55,625 bases of DNA from Ophiosphaerella korrae (lineage: Eukaryota > Ascomycota > Dothideomycetes > Pleosporales > Phaeosphaeriaceae): the NCBI GenBank assembly GCA_028456385.1, contig JALNQF010000274.1, positions 1 to 55,625 of the forward strand. Direction: 5' to 3'. Positions 36,766-48,900 of this stretch are shown piece after piece; positions within the stretch are counted from its first letter, which is position 1; each line of letters opens with the position of its first letter. The notes under the pieces were generated by a model that worked only from the letters and a program-made list of their open reading frames with translations, made no database searches and was not told where the DNA came from. Position numbers and translations under genes: made by a program.

Positions 36766-37750
36766 CTATCCCGTGAAGCTTGCAGCATCAACGGCAGCAA
36801 AGATGCGACATTTCTCGACGACGAGTTTTTCGCCAGCAAGCTGCATCAATTTCTTCCTACCGACTTTGGATATGTCGAGTTCAACCCAATTTCCTACGAT
36901 AGAGTAGCCTGAACAAAGGGAGTCTACTGCCCCTGCTTGTGCATGTTTCAGAGACACGTAAGGTACCCATTGGTATATCGAGTCGCCGTCCAGATGCGCG
37001 GATGCATCCTTATCTCGAAAGCTTTTCATGCATCTGGCTTTTAGAATCAGGACGTAGCGGCATTCCACGGTGTCCTGCAGTTCGCTGAGGTGACCAGCTA
37101 GAACTGGTCCGATGTTTACCTGTGGACCATCTGGTGCAGTGGGACGACCGCACGTGAGAGCGTTGCCACATAGGTCGCTCCATCGCTCGGGAGGTGCGCG
37201 CGTTCTCAGTTTCTGGTACAGGTTCAAGGCTTCGAGACTTGCGTGTTTAGAGAAACCGTAAAATCGAAAGATTCCGTCTCCACAGCCGGAGAAAGGAAGC
37301 CTGTACAAGACTTCTGCTTTCCAAATTTTCGAGTATGTAAGAAGCGGTGCGGAGGTAGCTGGGCTTGTGGACGTTTGGGGTGGCAGCGAAGACGGCGGAG
37401 AGGGTGGTGGGGGTGGAGATGATCCCGAATTCACCTTAGACTCCTAAGCACTAGTAAACACTTGACTCAAAATACCGTCCTCGACTGCTTACTTCCAAAG
37501 CCCTATTCGATGGAGACGAATAAGGTGGCGGGCCCCCAGCGACGACTCGCTCCGGAGCTCCCGCCAATGCGTCGGAAAATCCCATCTCAGAAGTATACGT
37601 AGAGCCTTCCATGATATCTGTTGTGGACTGAGGTTGTTCTATGACAAGCATGTGCTGATTCTGGTGCTGGGTTACGGTTTCAACGACAGTCGAATGGAAC
37701 GGGGTCGGAGGAGGTGCCGGAGGAAGTCTCGGAGGCACGTTAGTGGCCAT
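36766..37750 (-). CDS. Proline-rich hypothetical protein, 2 exons
   Basis: The ATG is at 37,750. Exon 1 is 37,750-37,493 and exon 2 is 37,443-36,766, joined across a 49-bp intron with donor GTAAGC, a TTTACTAG branch-like site and acceptor CTTAG. Both exon ends fall on codon boundaries, which gives 311 residues. Residues 1-110 are low-complexity (Pro/Ser/Thr runs such as PPPPPSPPSSLPP). From about 115 a folded-looking region follows with IWKAEVLYRLPFSGCGDGI, FRFYGFSKHASLEALNLYQ, and a Cys-containing part to the end at SFTG. There is no signal peptide, membrane segment or catalytic motif. I do not recognise the family. The intron and even composition make it a real gene; the function is unknown. 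Confidence 0.7.
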
Positions 37751-38304
37751 GATTCACAAACTACAAATTAGAAATCAGCCTCTTTTGATTTGTACAACAC
37801 ATTCGCGGACGCAAGGCAATCAACTTTACCAGAAATAGATCTTTTGGCTAACGTCGGCGACAGGAGTAAACCACTCAGGCGCGAATGAGGCTGGGCAGCG
37901 TAGATAGAAGGCAAATAAGGCAGAGAGGTGTGGAAGAAGACAGTAGCGTAGCAAGTCTGAAAGCTCTGTTTATATGTTTCTCAATTCTCCCACGGCCGAG
38001 GGGATTATCGTGTCTGAATCAATTTATTGCGTAAGCTTCGTGCAGCGAACAGGGAATGAATAACCTAGTTAATTATAACCTCGCGCCATGCCAAGACTGT
38101 ACTCGCTCGAAACGTAGCACCCAGGCGTGGTGCCAAGGCAGTCTGTTATTCGATACTTTGATGCCTATGAGCTGTCGAAGCAAGGGGGGAGGGATTGTGC
38201 GGCAGATGTTATTCGTCCAAAGCCTTATCACAACCTTTTGAACAGTCAAAGCTAATCTGTCATGGGTTAAGCAGACGGACTCTTCAACTCCTTGACAGTG
38301 CTAT
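37751..38304. other. Intergenic between two minus-strand genes
   Basis: It holds the 5' flank of the proline-rich gene and the 3' flank of the Ras-like gene. A 61-codon plus frame at 38,056 lacks support. No repeat was seen. Confidence 0.5.
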
Positions 38305-39029
38305 TCACTTCGAAAACGGGCGGAAGCAAGAAAACCAGTCCCCGTCTTCGCTAGTCCTATTCATATCATTGCAGGACGAAGACGATCTACTGCATTCAAT
38401 GATGCTGAAAAACACATTTTCAACCTTACCCTTAGCTGTGACCTCTATATACCCGCAGTTCAAGCGTTTGGCTTCCTCCCGTGCCTCCTCTCTGTTGACC
38501 TTACTTTCGTCGAGCCTATCCAACTTGTTCCCAACCATGACAACGGCAGGCAGTGCAGGGGGTGGCGAGGTGGAGCTTGGGTTACCATCCCCAACCGGTG
38601 CCTTCACCTTACGTATCTTCTCATATAGCTGCGGTATCTTCTCAAATGTCGACGGATCACAGAGGTCATAGACCAAAATGAATCCGTCCGCCTCGCTTAT
38701 CGTCTTATCCCTGAACGTATCTTCACTCCCTGTGTCGGTGATCTCTAGAGTACATGTCCGGGTCCCGAGTGTGATTGGCTTTGCAAATTGCTCTTCCTTC
38801 GTAGTAAGCTTGTACGACTCAGAGTATTCGCCGTCGATGAACTGGAAAACTTTGTTAGACCATGGTGGATACGCCGAACACCTGCAGAACGCACCTTCTT
38901 GATTAATGCTGTTTTGCCCACTCCGCGTTCACCAAGCACCACCAATTTGGAAGGCAAATACAAATTCTTTAGCTGCAAAGTACCGCTATGACTAACTTGG
39001 ACGGCGGCCATCTCCAATAGGTCAGACAT
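38305..39029 (-). CDS. Divergent Ras-superfamily small GTPase, 2 exons
   Basis: Exon 1 is 39,029-38,895 and exon 2 is 38,841-38,305, with a 53-bp intron (GTGCGT...TTTTCCAG) between codons, giving 223 residues. The P-loop GERGVGKT is at 33-40 and a switch I-like Thr pair at 58-59 after FIDGEYSESY. An ILVYDL strand lies at 101-105, the NKLD guanine specificity motif at 150-153 and a TAK motif at 180-182 matching Ras SAK. The Ras Gly12 position is Arg35, and the DxxGQ motif is replaced by D81-T-G-S-E, so the catalytic Gln and switch II Gly are not in place. These changes predict poor GTP hydrolysis. The insert at 127-143 (Gly/Pro/Ser) lengthens the loop before NKLD. The end (SCFRPFSK) lacks a CaaX box, so membrane anchoring is not predicted. 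ATG 39,011 is a possible alternative start. Confidence 0.85.
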
Positions 39030-39324
39030 GTGCAGGGCAGGGGCACAACGCAAGGAGAAGACGAATCAGTAGACCTTTCGAGATGAACCAACCGGTAAGA
39101 AGGGACGCGGTCAACATACAGCTTCAGCCCGCAGCATCTCTATTTGAATGCGGCGATCGTCAGCTCACGCATAGCTATTATTTAGGACACACTATTTCTT
39201 TCTGATAAGCGCAGGCGGAATCCTATAGCCATGTCTCCGCGGCTGCACACCATGTGCGGGGGAACTAGGTTGGCGTTCTCGCGTACTAGTCAAAAATAGT
39301 GCTGCTCTGACGCTATATCATATT

Positions 39325-39350
39325 TGGACGGACCCTCGAGGGTCCGTCCA
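39325..39350. repeat. 26-bp perfect palindrome
   Basis: TGGACGGACCCTC and GAGGGTCCGTCCA meet without a loop at a CTCGAG centre. Weaker outer arms (CGCTA at 39,311 and TAGCG at 39,359) almost extend it to about 53 bp. It lies between the divergent starts of the Ras-like gene and the coiled-coil gene. It could be a fold-back transposon end or a binding site; no duplication was found. Confidence 0.8.
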
Positions 39351-39418
39351 GATTTGTCTAGCGCCAGCTTTTCCCACTGCCAGACCGGATTCTCCTCTTT
39401 CATCGCCTTCCTCTACGG

Positions 39419-40365
39419 ATGATTAGAACACAACGTATAGGGCGCTTCAAAGGGAGCACGGCTGAATGTGTACAATATTTGGAGCGACGTGTCTGCGATT
39501 TAGAAGCAGAAGTGCAGCATTTGCATCAAAAATTTCAACAAGTTACACATAAACACACGGTCACCTTTCAAAGTCAACTGTTAACGCAGCCGTCTAAGCA
39601 ACTATCTGGAAGCTTTATTTTCCAACTCGAAACCCTGTCTCAGGCCGCCAAAGCCACTAAGCCATCCAGCGAACCATGGAAAGTGGCGATAAAAGAGTTC
39701 GCACGCGCAGTACCAAAGGACGAAAAGGACTGGGCGAATAGAAGAAAGCACCTTCATCTGCACCGACCAGAAGCGGTTATTTACGCGTTCTGCCTCCTTA
39801 CTCGTCGCTCTCAACAACTATCCTCTTTAGATATTGGTAATGCACCGGGCAGGAAAGCAAGCATTCTCAACATTTTAGGAGACTACTAGGTATTTACGAG
39901 CGCACTAGGGGCATAGAAGGCTTTTGCGACATAGGTATCGAATTACAGTACGCTGCTATTCGTCGGCCTTTCTATAGTTGCCCTCTAGACTAGAGCTAAT
40001 TAAGAGGGAGTAGATAATTATATAAAAAAGTTCCTCACAGACTAACAAAACATAGAGTGCGCAGTATAAGAGAGTTATTTATCGCAGCTTCAAACTATAG
40101 CTCTATAGCCTATTAGGCGCATAGATAAGCTATACGATAAAGGCCTAAAGCACTAAAGTCAGGAGATATTCGTCCTCTATATAACTCCTAGCAACGTTCT
40201 TGCAAACTACTAGTAATACTAATAGGCAGTCTATTAATACGCTCGTATAGAAAATTCGCAAAGTACAAAAGAATAGAGAGATTTACAAGCAAAGTTACTA
40301 TTTGCAAACCCCCTAAGAGAGAGCTATAAGCTAATATTCCTTTTTACATAGCGTTCTTAATTAAG
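39419..40365 (+). pseudogene. Coiled-coil gene broken by RIP leakage at the island edge
   Basis: From ATG 39,419 a clean frame of 156 codons begins with a basic stretch and a coiled coil (CVQYLERRVCDLEAEVQHL, residues 17-35) like the segment after a zinc cluster in fungal regulators, though no zinc cluster is present. The first stop is TAG at 39,887-39,889. The same frame then stays protein-like to about 40,365, interrupted only by TAG/TAA where Gln would read well (for example after GDY, LGA, FAT, VAL). Sense residues include FVGLSIVAL, RRIDKLYDKGLK and FANPLRESYKL. The gene therefore crosses the border from normal to RIPed DNA and its 3' two-thirds are dead. I do not know the family, and the true 3' end is unclear. 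Confidence 0.6.
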
Positions 40366-42988
40366 TTTATACTTAGTAATAGATATAAGTAATTGTTATT
40401 GCTCTTTAGCGGTGCAATATTAATATAATACATAGTCTTAATTAAATTAATAAAGTATTAGGGATACGCCTTTACTAGTAGATAGTTAACACGTAGGCTT
40501 ATACTCTCTACATAAGGATATAGTCGCTACTACAGGCTCGTAAAAGGCGAAAGGTGTTACATAACGATAGTAAGTCTTTCTCTAGTATTAGGTTTAGTTT
40601 TAAGTTTATTTTTATAGCAAACACAGTAATAAATAAAGGGCTATAGCTTAGCTAACGCATTACTAGTATCTTACAAGGAATAAGTTAATCTATACGCTAA
40701 AGCTAGGTTAGATAGAGACGTCTACGTTACTCCTAAGACTACTACTATAGATTTAATCTAGGACAGTTTAGGAGGAATAGTAGATTAGTTGTAGAAACTT
40801 ATCCTTAAAACTACCCTAGACAATTCTAATAGCTAGGAACTACGCGACACATTAGAGTAGAGCAGTTTTAGCCTAAGTAGTAGACCTAATACTAACGTTA
40901 TCTAGAGATCGGAATAGCTATACTTTAACCTAAATAGATTGCTATCTATAGCTGCAGCTATACCTAGTTTAGATTTCAAGGACGAATATATATTACTAGG
41001 TCTTAACCTTAACCTATTAGAGATATACTGCGCTTATAGCCCTATACTAAATTAAGATATAGATTAGTCTCTATATTCTCTAATAGTAGATATTAGTAAT
41101 ATAAGAAAAGGATTATAGTTTAGTACTATTTTAAATTAAGTATTTTTAAGTACTAATATAACTAAGTTAAAAAACAATTTTACTTTAGAGCTATCCTTTA
41201 TATTTAGGTAGCTATATAGTTAAAGAGTTACTTTATTATAAGTATCTAGAATTTATAGGAACTAAAGAAGTTCTTTAAGGTTATTAGATATTTAGAGACT
41301 TAAAAGAGCTATAAGAGTATTCTTAAATATATTAATAAGTATTAGAAGAGGGTAATAAATAGACTTTTCGTCTTTTAGTGTCTAGAGTATACCTTTAACT
41401 AGGAAATATATTACTAGTAGTTTTACCTTCTTAATCTTTACTCCTACTATTATAGCTATTATACTTTATATATTAAGTATCTTTATATATATTAATAGCT
41501 ATTTTTATAGTATTAGCGTTTTATATATATACTATTATCTTAAATAGTTTATTAGTAAAATTATTAAAGTCTTTTACTTATTTATATCTAAATACTAATA
41601 CGTTATTTTTATATATAAGTACCTTTACAATACCTTCTAGTAATAAAATAGTTTTTAGAAAGTAAAATATCTTTTAAAGTAAGTTCTTATATACTTAGTT
41701 TTGTAGTTAGAATTATATATAAGCGTAATAGTAGAGTTATATTAAAGTAGCTCTTACGTTACGTTAAAGTTTCTCTAGTATATTAGGGCCTATAAAGAGT
41801 AAATAAAAGCTAGAGTAAGATAAGTTTTAAAGCTTTTAAGTACTAATAGTATAAAGAATATAGTATATAGATTTAGCTAGGTACTTTTAAAAATAGTGTT
41901 TTATTCGATTAAAGTTTAAAGAAAATAAGTAAAGTAAGTAGGACGTATTATATTAGCTAAAACTTTATAGAAAAATAATCTTCTTATCTAATTAGTAACT
42001 TAGCGATTATATTAGCGTAGTAATAGAGGTATTACTTTAAATATTTCTAAAAATAATTAACTATTTAAGCTACTAGTATTTCTATTTATTAGAATATATT
42101 TAGATAAACTTCTAAGATTTACTTATTATATTTTAGAGGAGCCTATTAACTACAAAGAGCCTATAGAAATTATAGCTACTTAGTATCTATTTAAAGTTCT
42201 ATTAGAAGCGTTACTTCTAGTTTAGTAATTACTACTATTTACTCCTCTATTAGTATTTCCCTAGTCTATTAGAGTAGTATTATCTAAGGTAGTAAAAAGA
42301 TTTAATAGGCAACTTATTATAATAGATAGTAATACTAGTAATACTATTAAAGTATAAAAAATAGTTAAAAGTCTTTATACTAATATAAATATATTATTAT
42401 AGAAGAGGCGTTTATTATAACCTATAGTAGATATAGTTAATACTTTATTATTTGTAGACGCTATAGAAGTATATAATAAGTAGTACTTTACTAAATAAAT
42501 AGTTAGAAATAACGTATAATAGACTTCTATTAATAAATTATAAGGTATTAAACTTTAAAAATAGCTAAGCTTATTTAAGTTTTCTTATCTAAGTTACTTC
42601 TTTATAGTATATAAAAGTAATTAGTTTAAACTACTTTAGTATAGTAATTGTTGTTACTAGAAGAAGATATTAGTAATAGTAATAGAAAAGATAAATAATA
42701 AGCTTAACGTAGTTAAAAGATATATAATAAGTAGCTAATCTTTATAAGATATATTAATTAAGAAGTAGCTTTAAGATAAAAGATAAAGAGTTTAGTTTTA
42801 TAATAGACTTTATACTCTTTTTTTTACTTTTTATTTTATATACTATACTTTCTTACTCTTTTAATCTATACTTCTTAGTACTATTATGTATAGCTATAAA
42901 AGTAATAGTATCTCTTTATATAAAGTTTCTATTATTAATAGTAATATATACTATAAGGCCTAATAAAGTTAAGTTATAGAAGTAAAAT
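40366..42988. other. RIPed DNA, unassigned
   Basis: AT-rich with stops in all frames. From about 41,900 to 42,900 one plus frame reads as a Leu/Ile-rich protein if TAG/TAA are taken as Gln, but no motif could be named. CpG sites and some TG/CA remain up to about 40,900, so the RIP strength fades toward the island. Confidence 0.5.
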
Positions 42989-45501
42989 TGTAATAGGTAT
43001 ACTAGGGTTAACTTCCTAATAACCTCTAGGGTTATTAGTAGATTAAGAGTTAATAATAAAAGCTTGTATTATAATTAGTAATAACTATAAATAATAGTTA
43101 ATTTGTGTGTACAATATCAAGTATTAGCGTTCTAGGTTAAGATTAGATTACTAATACTATCCTAATAATACGCATTACTACTAATTATATATTCCTACTA
43201 ATCTATTAGTCTATTACTTATATCTAGTCTTAGCAACTATAGATTATAGATTACTAATCTATTAATCTATAATTATATTTTATCTATATACTTAATAGAT
43301 TAAGAGATTACCTACGTATTCTAATTATAAGTAGTTTCCTAATTAAAGTTGTTACCCTACTTGTCTTATACTTTGTTAGCTACTAAGTTAGGACTAATTA
43401 GTTCTATCTTAACTTCCCTTGTTACTAGCGTAATACTATCTCCTTCTCTAGACAGTCTTTTGTTTTCTTATCCTAGGGCTAAAGTTATTAGTCTAGTTTC
43501 CTTGTTAATATAAAGTTCTTTATTCTCTATCTCTATACCTACTAAGTCTACTCTTTATTATATTTAATTAGTAGATTGTATATTACACTATAGTATTGTA
43601 ATATTTCTATATTCTTGTTATAAGTCTATAAACTATCTATTAGTTTATCTTTCTTTAAAATATAGTAAGGCCTATTAGGCGTATATTTACGCTAATACTT
43701 ATTTATCTTATAACTTGTCTAGTATATTAATAGTAGAGTATAAGTTAAGAATACTTATTTATGCGTCTATACTTATATATAATAGAGAGAGCTATTAACT
43801 ACGCTTAAGAAAAACTATTATTATAGATTATAGAAGCTAAAAGAAAGTATAAATAACTCTATAAAATCTCTTGTTATATACTAGAGGAATATTAGTCTTA
43901 GTCTCTTAATAATTAGACGTAACTATCTAATAACTAGGCCTATTTATCCTATCTTCGTAAGATAAAGGCCTTAAACGATAAGAAGTCTATTAAGTAGTCT
44001 ATTCTTCTAGAATCTAAGCTTAATTTTAAGGATATAGTAGAGGCTACTCTAGCTCCTACTATATTAGGTAAGTCTAATACCTCTCTATCTATTACTAGTA
44101 GTACTATTCCTCTTAGTTTACTACTAGGTAGTCTAAAGGGTTTTAACTTTAGAACTCCTCTAGTTTCTTAGAGTAATTAAGATTATCCTCTAGTTCCTAT
44201 ATTTCTTCCTATAGTTATCCTTTTTTATTTATACCTATCTATTTTACTAAGTAGTAGTTCCTACTATTATAGAACTAGTATACTAGGATTTCTTTAACTT
44301 CCTATTCTTCTTATTCTCTATATATATCTACTTTGTACACTAGTAGCTCTACGTTTTATAGTACTGTCTTAAGTAGCGCTATATAAAAGGTTAGGTATAT
44401 CCTTATTTTATTTAGTAGCTTTAGTTTAAATATAACTAGCGTAACTTTCTTCTTAATTTTATATAGTCTTATCTTAACGTAGTCTAGTTTTAAACTTAGT
44501 TGTTTACTTTTAATATTTTTTTATACTAACTATATATTTTCTCTCTTTCTAAATTAGAGTCCTTCGTAGTACTTCTTGATATAGTACTTTACTATCTAAT
44601 TATATAGGAACTCTACGTCCTATCTTAATTAATTGTGTATTTCTTTAAGTCTATTAGTAAAGTTTTCTCTTCTTAGAGACTAGGATTCTTCTAATCTTAG
44701 TATTTAATATATACTAGGGTTAAATCTATAATTTATAAAGAAGAGTAATACTCCTATTACTATATTCTTTACGATATTGTATGCTAACTATGCTATAAGT
44801 AGTAGCTGTACCTAGTTATTCTAGTTGTAGTTAAGGTAATATCTTAAGTACTATTCTACTATCTAATTTATTTGTTTAGATAATCTATCTATCTATAGGT
44901 AGTATACTATTAACATTATATAATTAATTCCTATTTGTACTATTATTATTTTCTATAGTTTTAATATAAATCTTACGTCTCTATCTATAATAATCTTGTC
45001 TAGGAGTCTATATTAACTAATTACAGTCTCTAGGATCTAGTATATAGTAACCTCTATCCTACTTTTTTCTTTATATAGCTTAAAGTATAAGTACTTTATA
45101 AGTTTATCTACTATTATTAGGATTCTATTATACTTAACTCTTAATATTAAGTCTTTTAACTTAGGTAGCTTTATAATAAAGTCTATTATAATAACTCTTT
45201 ATAGTTATTCTAGTACTTCTATTAGTTATAGTATTCTATATAGTGCGTATCTACTATACTTGTTTCTATAACACTCTATATAGTCTTGTAGTACTTCTAT
45301 TACTAGTTATCTTGCTTTTAGTATATAGTAGTCCTATAGTAGTCTATCTAAGGTTTTATTAATTCCTTATTACCTATATACTAGTAGTTTATAGAATTAT
45401 TGTATAAATTCTCTTTAGATCCTTTTTAGAATATATATCCTTCTATAGGCTTATATAAATCTTTCTTAGATTTCTAGTTTCTCTATTTCTTTAGATACTT
45501 C

Positions 45502-45901
45502 TGTTACGATACCAAGCGGCAGGTAAGCCGTTGTATCGCACGCGATTGGGCCAGGCAATGCGGCGCAGCAGAACACGTGACCGTTCAGTAGTGAACGCTC
45601 TGGAGCGAACGCTCTGGAGTGAGCGCTCGGGAATGAACGCTGGATAGCAAGTATATAGGAACGTCGATGGACCTTCATGGGCCATCGTGTTCAATCTCTT
45701 CTTTACCTCTTATCCTAACAGAGCATCACGACCGATACTTCAATCAGATTCTTATCTACCCATTGATACTCACATACCTCGTGATACTCCGATAAGAGCC
45801 GACCGTTAATCAAGTCAAGTAACCAACTTGTTCATTGACCTCGCCCGTCTCACAGAAGCCTACTTGCCCTCGTTACCCTTACCGGTTCCAAGGACTTAAC
45901 A
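45502..45901 (+). mobile_element. 400-bp un-RIPed solo LTR nested in chromovirus D
   Basis: It starts TGTTACGATACC, ends AGGACTTAACA, and is flanked by ACTTC at 45,497-45,501 and 45,902-45,906. The chromovirus sequence on either side joins correctly when it is removed. Base composition is normal and CpA/TpG abound, in contrast with the RIPed host. A TATATA-containing stretch (about 45,652) and following pyrimidine-rich DNA are consistent with a plus-strand promoter. It belongs to a different family from all other LTRs in the window. Two short minus-strand open frames within it are not genes. Confidence 0.93.
45591..45644. repeat. Four 14-bp tandem repeats in the solo LTR
   Basis: Units GTGAACGCTCTGGA, GCGAACGCTCTGGA, GTGAGCGCTCGGGA and the shortened ATGAACGCTGGA follow one another directly, about 10 bases before the TATATA-like stretch. 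The position in U3 suggests an enhancer-like array, and the GAACGCTC half-sites could bind a host factor. Confidence 0.85.
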
Positions 45902-48900
45902 ACTTCCTACGTTATTTTCTAAATCTATTTATCTAGCTCACTACTCGTTCTTTTAAGTATTACAGCTATTTTAGGTGTATTTAGAACTAAATATCTTTCT
46001 TTGTTCTTAACTAGAACTATACTAGTAGTATTTACTTCTTCTTATAAGTCTAGTCTTCTACTAAGAGCGTCTATAAATTAGTTATCTTTCCCTTTTATAT
46101 ATATAATTTCTAAGTTAAATATTAATAGGAATTCCTACTATCTTATATAGCGTTATAATAAGTCCTTATTTATTATAAATCTTATAAGATTCTTATAGTC
46201 TATATAGACTTTTGTTTAGTATTTTACTTTTTATAAGTATACTCTCTATTACTTAAATACTTTGTAAATTACTAGTATCTCTTTATTATATGTTAGATAG
46301 TTAAGCTTAGCTAGCTTTATTTTCTTAGAGAAGTATTTAACTAAGTATTCTTGTTTAGTCCTTAGGTCTTTCTATATTAGTACTATTCTGTAGACTAAGT
46401 TAGATACGTCTGTTTTTACTATTACTAGTAGGTCTAGGTTATATATTCTAATAACTAGATTCTCTATAAACTTTCTTTTAATTTTATTAAATACCTTATT
46501 ATATTCCTTTAACTATTTAAATAGCGTATCTTTATTTATAAGTCTTATTATAGGTTCTATATCTTTAGACTATCTTACTATTAATTTTCTATAAAAGTTT
46601 ACTAGCCTATAAAATTATTGTACCTCTTTTAGGTTTTTTAGTGTTAGCTATTTATTAATTAACTTAATCTTTTCTAAGTTAATTTTTATTTTCCCTAGTT
46701 TAATAATAAATCTAAAGAAATCTATTTCCTTTATATAGAATTTATACTTTCTTATTTTAAGAAATAGTTTATTTTCTACTAGCGTTTTTAGTACTTTATA
46801 TATATATTATACGTATTCTTCTTCTATTTCTAAGAATATAAGGATATTATCTAGGTATATAAATATAAATACGTCTAAGTACTCTCTTAGTACTATATTA
46901 CTTTTTTCTTAAAATACTACTAGTGCGTTTATTAATCTAAAGAGTATAACTAAGTATTTATATAATCTATATTACGTTCTAAACGCTATTTTCTATTTAT
47001 TACCTTTCTTAATTCTAATTTAGTAGTAGGCGTTTTAGATATCTAGTTTTGTAAAAATCTTTACTTTCTATAGTTTATCTTGTATTTTATCTATTTATAG
47101 TAAGAGATATTAGTTTTTACTTATAATTATATTAGTTTTTCTAAAGTCTACGTAGGGTCTCTTATTATCTATTCTTTTCTTGTTTATAAATATAAGTCTA
47201 TATACTACTAAGGATTTAGATTCTTATATCTATCCTTTTCTTATTACGTTTTTAATAAATATTTATTTAATTTTAGAATCTTCTTTAGTCTTCTTATAGA
47301 CTAGGCTCTATCTTATATTTTTATCTTCTACTAGTTCTATCGCTAAGTCCTATAGCTAATATTCTAGAAGATAGTCTTTAGGTTCTATAAGCTATTTTTC
47401 TTATTTCTTGTATTCTTCTAGGAATTTACCTTTGTAGGTACTTATATTAGCCTTTAGTATCTCTATTTTACTATAGCTAATTCTTCCTATTCTCTAATTA
47501 ATATATAGGTTAGTTATCTATAACTATAGTATTCCTAGAATTATATTTTACTTATTATTAATTATTGTTATATATATAACTATGTTTTTAATTATTATCT
47601 TTTCTAGTTCTAATATAGAGGAAACTATTTTAAACCTAATAGGTTCTTAAAATAGTTTTCCTTTAATTATACTTAGTTATTAAGGGTATTTCTTTGTTAT
47701 ATAACGTATTCCTTGTATTTTTATAAACTTTTTTAATATAAAGTTTCTTGTAGCTCTACTATTAATTATTATTTATACTTTCTTTCTTTAGTATATACTT
47801 TTTTTTGTAATATATAGGCCTCCTATACCTTCTAGCTATTCTTACTTAGGTATTTTTGTAAATTATCTATCTTTTTAAAGCTATAGCTCTACTTTAAGTT
47901 TATATTCTTTATATTTTAGGTATTTATTATAAGTATATTTATACTATAGTCCTCTTTAGACGTATTTCTTTAATAGTTTTAGTCTAGGCTTTATTACTAC
48001 GTACCCTTCTTCTAGTATTATTTTCTATCCTTAGATATCTTCTACTAGAATTACTCTTATATAATTATAGCCTTTTCTTTATATAGGCTATATACTACTA
48101 TTTACTTTTAGGTTTCTATATATAATGTAATTCTTATCTAGGTATAATAGCTATACTACTTTAAAGTGTACTAGATATTTTAGGTTTGTTATTTTATTAT
48201 CTCCTTCCTAGTATTTGTCTATTCTAGGTATTTCTTGTATTAGGATATAGTATACTACTAGTACTCTTAGTATATAAGCTTTATTTATCTATTACGTCTT
48301 TTTTACAAGGTACTACGACTCTCTTTATATAAGTATTCTTCTTACTACAACTATATATTATTTTATCTATTCTTAAAATAGTATAAACTTTATTTCTTTA
48401 AGATTACGTTCTTTCTAGTCTTTATACGCTTCCTCTATACTTATAACTAGTAAGTATTTCTAAATAAACTTCTATTATTTATTTTACTCCTTTATATCTA
48501 TTATTATATAGCTATTATAGCTATATATTATTAATTAGGCGTACTCTATACCTTTTACGCTAACTTATTTCTTACTTCCTTATAGTCTTTTAGAGGGAGC
48601 CGTAGTAGTCTCTTTATCTAGTACTAGTTCTTTAGCCTAGATTAATAGAATCTAGGGCTCTTCTCCTTCTAAATCTTCTATTAGTATGTCTATTACATAT
48701 ACTATTTCTTTTAGCTACGCTTTTATTCTTTTCTTTATTACTACTACTCTATTCTTTTATAAAAACTAACTTACTCTCTACTTACTAAAAAGATATATAT
48801 AGTAGTTATCTTTATAATAAAAGGTTTAGTAGAGTATTATATACTATAGTTTATTACTCCTAGCTACTTTTTCTTAAGGTTTAGCCTATACTTTTAGTAC

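Noticed and set aside
45466..45694. Two overlapping minus-strand open frames of about 70 codons
   Set aside because: They lie within the solo LTR and owe their length to the 14-bp repeats; there are no motifs.
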